Shown: piece after piece, positions 6,586-10,615 of the stretch
Position numbering within the stretch: the first letter of the stretch is position 1
How the letters are laid out: each line of letters starts with the position of its first letter
Assembly: GCA_030635865.1 (NCBI GenBank)
Contig: DAOVYA010000027.1
Location: forward strand, 1 to 10,615
Length of the DNA stretch: 10,615 bases
Direction of reading: 5' to 3'
Source: Gammaproteobacteria bacterium
GTDB taxonomy: Bacteria > Pseudomonadota > Gammaproteobacteria > UBA9214
Program-made: the position numbers and the translations under genes
The notes under the pieces: generated by a model
What the model was told of the DNA's origin: nothing
Database searches by the model: none
Seen by the model: the letters and a program-made list of their open reading frames with translations, nothing else

Positions 6586-8415
6586 ATGGCCTTGATGACA
6601 GAGGATATTATCTCCACAGAGATTGCCGGGACACTGGATGGCCTGATGGCCGAGCGCGTTCGGCGTAGCCCGGAGAGTACGGCTTATCGCAGTTTCGATG
6701 CAGACACTAACACCTGGCGTGATACCAGCTGGCAGGAGGTCGGCCGGGAAATTTCGCGTTGGCATGCCGCGCTGGAGGCTGAACGGTTATTGCCGGGTGA
6801 TCGGGTAGCGGTACACCTGAACAATAGTAAGGAATGGGTGTACTTCGACCAGGCAGCCCTGGCCTGTGGCCTGGTAATAGTGCCCCTGTATACCGATGAC
6901 CGGCCGGACAATATCGCCTATATCCTGAGCGACTCCGCGGTAAAGCTGTTACTGGTGCGCGATGCAGGCATCTGGAAACGGCTCGCGCCGGCACTGGCCG
7001 GCCAGGAAGACCTGCAGCGGGTGTTGATATTGAATCCGTCGAAAACATTATCGCCTGCTGAAGTACTCCAGGATCAGCGTGTGCGTTTTGTTTCAGACTG
7101 GTTGCCGGAGCAAGCCGGGGCCATGCAAAAACGTGATGGCGATCCACATGCGCTTGCATCCATTGTCTATACCTCAGGTACCACCGGACGCCCCAAGGGC
7201 GTTATGTTGTCGCACCACAATATGTTATCAATCGCACATTCGGCATTGACCATGATTGATGTGTACCAGGAGGATTTATTTCTGTCGTTCCTGCCACTGT
7301 CACATACGCTGGAGCGCACTGCCGGTTATTATTTGCCGATAATGTCAGGGTCTGCTGTCGCCTATGCCCGCTCCATCGCGCAACTTGCAGAAGACCTGCA
7401 AAACATACAGCCCACCGTGATGATTGCCGTGCCGCGTATCTTTGAGAAGGTGTTTGCCCGCATCCAGGGACAGATGAGCAAGCAATCCGGCTTGAAGCGT
7501 ACACTGTTCAGGATGACGACCAGCATTGGCTGGCGCCGCTTTGAATACCAGCAGAAACGCGCTTCCTGGCATCCAGGGTTGCTGGCCTGGCCGCTATTGA
7601 GGAAGCTGGTCGCTGAAAAGGTCACTGCAAAACTGGGTGGGCGCCTGCGCATGGCGGTCAGTGGCGGGGCGGCCCTTTCGTTTCCAATTGCGCAGACCTT
7701 CATTGGTCTGGGTGTCCCGATCCTGCAGGGGTATGGTCTGACCGAGACCAGTCCGGTAATCAGTGTCAATGTGCCGGAAGATAATGAACCGGGCAGTGTC
7801 GGTGTTCCACTGAATGGGGTGGAGACACGTATTGGCGAGAACGATGAGTTGCTGGTAAAGACCCCCGGCATGATGCAGGGGTACTGGAATAATCATGCGG
7901 CAACGGCAGAGATAATCGATGCCGATGGCTGGCTGCATACCGGTGATCAGGCACGCATTGATGGCGGGCATGTCTATATCACCGGACGCATCAAGGATAT
8001 CCTGGTGTTGTCCAATGGCGAGAAGGTTCCACCCATGGACATGGAACTGGCCATTTGTCTCTCATCCGCCATCGACCAGGCGCTGGTAATCGGGGAGGGC
8101 CAGCCCTTTCTGGCGGCACTCCTGGTGCTGAATCCCGACGAGTGGAAGGAGCTTGCAAAAAGCTACGGACTGAATGCCGATGATGAAAGCTGCTTAAGAA
8201 ATGAAAAGCTGATGGCTTGCCTGATCAGGGGGATCAGGGGCAACCTGAAAGGTTTCCCCAGTTATGCAAAGGTACGGCGCGTAATTCTTACCCTGGAACC
8301 CTGGACCATCGACAATGGTTTGCTGACGCCTACACTCAAGGTCAAGCGTGCCCGCGTGCTGGACAGGTTTTCTGCCGAAATTGAGAGGCTGTATAAGGGC
8401 GTCCAGGCCGGGTGA
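6586..8415 (+). CDS. Long-chain fatty acid--CoA ligase (AMP-forming, FadD15-like)
   Basis: Activates fatty acids through an acyl-adenylate to acyl-CoA; an ANL-superfamily enzyme, probably peripheral to the membrane. In the 609-residue product, VYTSGTTGRPKGVMLSHHN (194-212) is the ATP-binding P-loop. LPLSHTLERT lies at 236-245, GYGLTETSP (382-390) is the adenylate-binding motif, GWLHTGD (448-454) holds the ribose-binding Asp, GRIKDILVLSNGEKVPP (467-483) is the hinge, and TPTLKVKR (581-588) carries the likely catalytic lysine K585. This length and motif set fit the roughly 600-residue long-chain group and not short-chain acetyl-CoA synthetases. The start is the ATG at 6586 with AGGGGA 7 bases upstream; a TTG at 6580 is too close to that site. 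It diverges from thiS with a 67-bp gap and ends 6 bases from the convergent DsrE-like gene. Chain length and exact role (degradation, lipid recycling) are not visible. Confidence 0.95.
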   Translation: MALMTEDIISTEIAGTLDGLMAERVRRSPESTAYRSFDADTNTWRDTSWQEVGREISRWHAALEAERLLPGDRVAVHLNNSKEWVYFDQAALACGLVIVPLYTDDRPDNIAYILSDSAVKLLLVRDAGIWKRLAPALAGQEDLQRVLILNPSKTLSPAEVLQDQRVRFVSDWLPEQAGAMQKRDGDPHALASIVYTSGTTGRPKGVMLSHHNMLSIAHSALTMIDVYQEDLFLSFLPLSHTLERTAGYYLPIMSGSAVAYARSIAQLAEDLQNIQPTVMIAVPRIFEKVFARIQGQMSKQSGLKRTLFRMTTSIGWRRFEYQQKRASWHPGLLAWPLLRKLVAEKVTAKLGGRLRMAVSGGAALSFPIAQTFIGLGVPILQGYGLTETSPVISVNVPEDNEPGSVGVPLNGVETRIGENDELLVKTPGMMQGYWNNHAATAEIIDADGWLHTGDQARIDGGHVYITGRIKDILVLSNGEKVPPMDMELAICLSSAIDQALVIGEGQPFLAALLVLNPDEWKELAKSYGLNADDESCLRNEKLMACLIRGIRGNLKGFPSYAKVRRVILTLEPWTIDNGLLTPTLKVKRARVLDRFSAEIERLYKGVQAG

Positions 8416-8421
8416 GACCAG

Positions 8422-8907
8422 CTACCAGCTGAAATAGGTATAGCCTTTCTCTTGCAGTAGCATGATGTCATCAACCCCGATGGGCACAATCCTTGCAAAT
8501 TTAAACAGATCTTTCTCAGTCCATCCCAGTGACTTCATGGTATTGCCACAGGCATGAAAGGCCACGCCGTATTCTGCCAGTGAGCTTGCGCGTTGTTGCA
8601 GTTCAGCAGGAATCGGTCGTTCAGGATGTTTGCCGATGAGGTGAAGCCCCGGCCCGATCACGGCGATGATAATTTCGACATCATCACCGTATTTCCGCAA
8701 CAACTCACCCACTGAAAAAAGCACACTTTGCAGGTATACCGGGTCCGCCTTGTTAAGCTGATAAATAATCCTGTGCGTGCTGGATTCCTCGAAGTGGGTA
8801 TCCGTGTGGTGCGCCAGCGCATGGGAATTTGCAATATAACTGCCCAGCAGGCCTATTAATACCAATGTCAGGCGACGTGTACGGTTGTAAGACATCCCTT
8901 GGCGCAT
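8422..8907 (-). CDS. Exported DsrE/DsrF-like family protein
   Basis: A 161-residue protein with a signal peptide: basic MSYNRTRR, then LTLVLIGLLGSYIANSHALA, with likely cleavage near residue 30-32. The mature part has the DsrE-like fold pattern: RIIYQLNKADPVYLQSVLFSVGELL (46-70), VEIIIAVIGPGLHL (77-90), YGVAFHACGNTMKSLG (113-128) and IVPIGVDDIMLLQEKGYTYFSW at the C-terminus. C120 is the only cysteine and matches the position where DsrE-type proteins can carry sulfur. The exact function is unknown; cytoplasmic DsrE proteins relay sulfur in dissimilatory sulfur oxidation, but exported members are poorly studied. The ATG at 8907 is clear: AGGAGG lies 6 bases upstream. It is convergent with the acyl-CoA ligase gene and sits near a putative sulfur globule gene, which hints at periplasmic sulfur handling. 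Confidence 0.88.
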   Translation of the reverse strand: MRQGMSYNRTRRLTLVLIGLLGSYIANSHALAHHTDTHFEESSTHRIIYQLNKADPVYLQSVLFSVGELLRKYGDDVEIIIAVIGPGLHLIGKHPERPIPAELQQRASSLAEYGVAFHACGNTMKSLGWTEKDLFKFARIVPIGVDDIMLLQEKGYTYFSW

Positions 8908-9021
8908 TTCGATCCTCCTGAGGCACTAGTTGTCGGGCATCTATAGTAGATCAATCAATCCGCTCTTGGTTCAGTGAATACACCGGGTATCTCCTCATCA
9001 TCATTCCTCTGCCATCAGGTG

Positions 9022-9050
9022 GTGACACCCCCTGTGGCCGCCAGTACAAT
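9022..9050 (+). promoter_or_regulatory. Sigma-70 promoter of the tRNA-Gly gene
   Basis: GTGACA at 9022-9027 (five of six -35 positions), a 17-base spacer and TACAAT at 9045-9050 (five of six -10 positions) predict a start near 9057, about 13 bases before the mature tRNA 5' end. This is the best promoter match in the window. Confidence 0.65.
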
Positions 9051-9069
9051 CTTGTGTCTACTACCCTTG

Positions 9070-9143
9070 GCGGGTGTAGTTCAATGGTAGAACTGGAGCT
9101 TCCCAAGCTTCAAACGTGGGTTCGATTCCCATCACCCGCTCCA
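9070..9143 (+). tRNA. tRNA-Gly, anticodon CCC
   Basis: The 74 bases fold as a full cloverleaf: acceptor GCGGGTG with CACCCGC, D-arm GTTC-AATGGTA-GAAC, anticodon stem GGAGC with GCTTC (one G-U pair) and loop TTCCCAA, a four-base variable loop, and T-arm GTGGG-TTCGATT-CCCAT. The anticodon CCC is at 9102-9104 and reads GGG. The discriminator is T and the CCA end is encoded. It is very close to the E. coli CCC-anticodon glycine tRNA (glyU). No other tRNA is adjacent. No clear terminator stem follows; the next 170 bases are AT-rich. Confidence 0.97.
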
Positions 9144-9189
9144 TTTTGAGCGTTCAGAGCGCCAATTCCCTAATTTTAGACAAAACTTT

Positions 9190-9207
9190 ACTTATAAGTA
9201 TATAAGT
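9190..9207. repeat. AT-rich inverted repeat upstream of the globule-like gene
   Basis: ACTTATA (9190-9196) and TATAAGT (9201-9207) are inverted around AGTA; the first ten bases (9190-9199) also form a palindrome by themselves. ACTTAT occurs again at 9243-9248, overlapping the proposed -10 box. This pattern suits a regulator-binding site, but AT-rich sequence produces such matches easily. Confidence 0.4.
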
Positions 9208-9217
9208 GAATTATTTA

Positions 9218-9245
9218 TTGTATTATAAGAAAATGTTAATATACT
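9218..9245 (+). promoter_or_regulatory. Possible sigma-70 promoter of the globule-like gene
   Basis: TTGTAT (9218-9223), a 16-base spacer and TATACT (9240-9245) predict a start near 9252 and a leader of about 70 bases. Other -10-like sequences occur in this AT-rich stretch, so the choice is uncertain. Confidence 0.4.
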
Positions 9246-9321
9246 TATCAGTAATCCGGATCTGCGCTGGCCGGAAAGATATTTTTAACCCGTTTTTTTA
9301 ACTTTCTATGGAGAATCAATC

Positions 9322-9948
9322 ATGAAAAAGATTGCTACAGTAATTTCTGCTGCATCAATGGCTGTTGTTTCTGCTTCTGCTTCTGCCTGGGGCTGGGGTG
9401 ACAACGGTTACAACAATGGCTTCGGTAACGGTTTCGGCGACGGTGACTTCGACGGTGATTTCGGTTTCAGCATGAACATGAGTGGTCGTGGCCATGGCCG
9501 TGGTTATGGTAACGGCTACAACAACTACAATGGCTACAATGGTTATGGCTATGCTCCTTACGGCTATGCTCCTTACGGTGCGCCGGTTGCTCCTGCAGTT
9601 ATGACGGAAGAGCAGCAGAAGGCGATTGCTGACCAGCAGGCTGCCATTGCCGCCCAGCAGGCGCAGTTCGTTGAGCAGATGCAGAATGCCCGGAAGCAGG
9701 CTGCCGAGTTCTATGCAAACCAGCCGGCTCCTGTCTATGGCGCACAGCCTGCAATGTATGGCCAGGATTTCATGCGCAAGATGGATGAAGAGCACGCTGC
9801 GCGTGTCAAGGAAATGGAAGCCCGCATGGAAGAGTCCCGCAAGGCTGCTGACCTGCGTCGCAAGGAAGCACGGGAGCGCTTCGAAGCTCGCATGAAAGAC
9901 CGTGCTGCCAGGGTTGAAGTCAAGACTGAAGACAAGACGGGTGCGTAA
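9322..9948 (+). CDS. Secreted Gly/Tyr/Asn-rich protein, putative sulfur globule protein
   Basis: A 208-residue protein with a clear signal peptide ([22 protein letters not shown], likely cut after residue 22 before WGWG). Residues 23-88 are rich in Gly, Asn, Tyr and Phe with short repeats ([34 protein letters not shown] twice at 76-85). Residues 95-132 and 148-205 are Gln- and charge-rich and should form long helices or coiled coils ([40 protein letters not shown]). The mature protein has no cysteine. This design, Gly/aromatic repeats with YAPYG after a signal peptide plus a helical tail, resembles the sulfur globule proteins that coat periplasmic sulfur in purple and colourless sulfur bacteria. 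The match is by composition and memory of the family, not by catalytic residues. GGAGA lies 7 bases before the ATG. It has its own promoter region and terminator, so it is monocistronic. Alternatively it is a generic structural envelope protein. Confidence 0.75.
   Translation: MKKIATVISAASMAVVSASASAWGWGDNGYNNGFGNGFGDGDFDGDFGFSMNMSGRGHGRGYGNGYNNYNGYNGYGYAPYGYAPYGAPVAPAVMTEEQQKAIADQQAAIAAQQAQFVEQMQNARKQAAEFYANQPAPVYGAQPAMYGQDFMRKMDEEHAARVKEMEARMEESRKAADLRRKEARERFEARMKDRAARVEVKTEDKTGA
9547..9576 (+). repeat. Exact 15-bp tandem duplication inside the globule-like gene
   Basis: GGCTATGCTCCTTAC occurs twice in a row and encodes [10 protein letters not shown]. The identity at silent positions points to a recent in-frame duplication by slippage or recombination. 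Confidence 0.85.
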
Positions 9949-9997
9949 GCACTAGCCCGGTTCTTCGCCGGTACCCTGTGTGCCGGCCGTAATCAGG

Positions 9998-10033
9998 AAA
10001 GGGGTGTGCGGTTTGATCGCACACCCCTTTTTT
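9998..10033 (+). terminator. Rho-independent terminator of the globule-like gene
   Basis: A 12-13 bp perfect stem (AAAGGGGTGTGCG with CGCACACCCCTTT), a 7-base loop GTTTGAT and a run of six T directly at the stem base. It lies 50 bases after the stop codon. Confidence 0.92.
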
Positions 10034-10066
10034 ATTGGTAACGCCTTAGGTGGTCCACTGATATTT

Positions 10067-10136
10067 GTAGGGTGCGCCGTGCGCACCAAACAAAAACGAG
10101 TTGTGATCACCAGTCGGTGCGCACGGCGCACCCTAC
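10067..10136. repeat. Perfect 21-bp inverted repeat (REP-like element)
   Basis: The arms 10067-10087 and 10116-10136 are exact reverse complements (GTAGGGTGCG... and ...CGCACCCTAC) around a 28-base loop. Each arm itself contains GGTGCGC/GCGCACC, so each is internally palindromic too. The right arm ends one base before the stop codon of the minus-strand small membrane gene. No T-run follows on either side. I recall very similar sequences dispersed in many proteobacterial genomes; copy number here cannot be judged from one window. Confidence 0.85.
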
Positions 10137-10137
10137 G

Positions 10138-10290
10138 TCAGAACAGGGTATAGATAAACGGTGCGACGGCTGAACCCTCGGACAGCACGATGAGTGCACC
10201 AAGCAGTACTAGAACCAGGATAATAGGCGCCAGCCAGAACTTTTTGCGTACCTTGAGAAATTCCCACAGGTCTTTGAGTAAATCCAGCAT
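10138..10290 (-). CDS. Small membrane protein, DUF5989 / SxtK-like (50 aa)
   Basis: I translated this 50-residue gene by hand. It begins MLDLLKDLWEFLKVRKKFWL (an amphipathic, basic N-terminus). One transmembrane helix follows (APIILVLVLLGALIVL, 21-36), then a short tail SEGSAVAPFIYTLF. The sequence pattern and size fit the DUF5989 family, to which SxtK of the saxitoxin cluster appears related. The biochemical role is unknown. The ATG overlaps the TGA of the SxtJ-like gene by one base (TGATG), so the two are translationally coupled; GGAGAGG lies upstream inside the preceding gene. In many genomes this pair follows a carbamoyltransferase gene, so it may anchor or assist that enzyme; this is inference. 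The stop codon lies one base from the inverted repeat. Confidence 0.85.
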   Translation of the reverse strand: MLDLLKDLWEFLKVRKKFWLAPIILVLVLLGALIVLSEGSAVAPFIYTLF

Positions 10291-10615
10291 CAGAATGGCC
10301 TCTCCATACGTTCGCGAGGCAGTTTCTCGCTGTTAATTCGATAGGTTTTCGCTGCTTCGTCCAGCCGCCGGTGCATCGGGTCGTTGCCAAACAGGCGCAT
10401 TAACAGGGCAACCGGTGCAAAGAGTAAAAAGAAAACCACGCCAAGAATAATGCGCGTATTAATCCAGCCCAGCACGTGACCGATTTTCATCCACGCGATG
10501 AAAACAGGCTTTAGAATTTGCGGCAGGATCAGTGACGACCCTGCAAATACGGCTGCCACTATCCATGGCCAGGACGGCGAGGCTTTTTCCAGTAGCCATG
10601 GGAAAAACAGGCCAA
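10290..10615 (-). CDS. SxtJ-family membrane protein, 5' end cut by the window
   Basis: The reading frame is open to the right edge: 107 codons plus TGA. A GTG at 10559 would give 89 residues, but the frame upstream continues with good family-like sequence (GLFFPWLLEKASPSWPWI), so the real start is outside. Hydrophobic segments lie in the visible N-terminal part and in RIILGVVFFLLFAPVALLM. The C-terminal RLFGNDPMHRRLD...TYRINSEKLPRERMERPF is typical of SxtJ-like proteins, which are about 120-140 residues. The function is unknown; homologues sit between a carbamoyltransferase gene and a DUF5989 gene in saxitoxin clusters and in many unrelated bacteria. Here it overlaps the DUF5989 gene by one base. 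The expected carbamoyltransferase would lie beyond position 10615. Confidence 0.85.
   Translation of the reverse strand, partial: GLFFPWLLEKASPSWPWIVAAVFAGSSLILPQILKPVFIAWMKIGHVLGWINTRIILGVVFFLLFAPVALLMRLFGNDPMHRRLDEAAKTYRINSEKLPRERMERPF

Noticed and set aside
6318..6617. Longer ThiS starting at 6617
   Set aside because: The 33 extra residues do not fit ThiS, and the start would overlap the divergent acyl-CoA ligase gene.
9355..9795. 146-codon minus-strand frame opposite the globule-like gene
   Set aside because: It is an antisense product of the repetitive Gly/Tyr and Gln-rich codons, with no ribosome-binding site.
10067..10136. The perfect inverted repeat as an ordinary intrinsic terminator
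   Set aside because: The loop is 28 bases and no T-run follows in either direction; the globule-like gene already has a good terminator at 9998-10033.
10133..10390. 85-codon minus-strand frame overlapping both small membrane genes
   Set aside because: Low-quality composition, out of frame with both genes, which have family similarity and coupled start and stop codons.

Overview
This window looks like the chromosome of a chemolithoautotrophic, sulfur-oxidising gammaproteobacterium. The evidence is indirect. It holds a phosphoribulokinase (Calvin cycle), an exported DsrE-family protein, a secreted Gly/Tyr-rich protein that resembles sulfur globule proteins, a SulP anion transporter and a gammaproteobacterial-type TrmB. 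No gene fixes the species. Gene density is high, codon use looks uniform, and there is no phage, transposase, CRISPR array or rRNA.

Layout. At 1-838 (-) is phosphoribulokinase, lacking about its last 11-14 residues at the window edge. Positions 839-1385 are a 547-bp divergent intergenic region with palindromes and short direct repeats but no convincing gene. At 1386-3149 (+) is a SulP/STAS transporter, convergent with trmB (3319-4020, -); between them lies a nested inverted-repeat element whose outer arm supplies the stop codon and last codons of trmB. At 4113-5417 (+) is an MscS-type channel, convergent with thiG (5453-6265, -) and thiS (6318-6518, -). Divergent from thiS is a long-chain acyl-CoA synthetase (6586-8415, +), which meets an exported DsrE-like gene (8422-8907, -) tail to tail.

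Then come a tRNA-Gly(CCC) (9070-9143) with a good sigma-70 promoter, a putative sulfur globule protein gene (9322-9948, +) with a strong terminator, and a perfect 21-bp inverted repeat (10067-10136). The repeat abuts a minus-strand pair: a 50-residue DUF5989/SxtK-like membrane protein (10138-10290) coupled to a partial SxtJ-like protein that runs off the right edge.

How the genes fit together: phosphoribulokinase regenerates ribulose bisphosphate for CO2 fixation, and the divergent SulP transporter could bring in sulfate or bicarbonate. The DsrE-like and globule-like proteins suggest sulfur handling in the periplasm. ThiS and ThiG make the thiamin thiazole; trmB often follows thiG in gammaproteobacteria, but here an MscS gene in the opposite orientation separates them. 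The SxtJ/DUF5989 pair normally accompanies a carbamoyltransferase, which would lie beyond the right edge.
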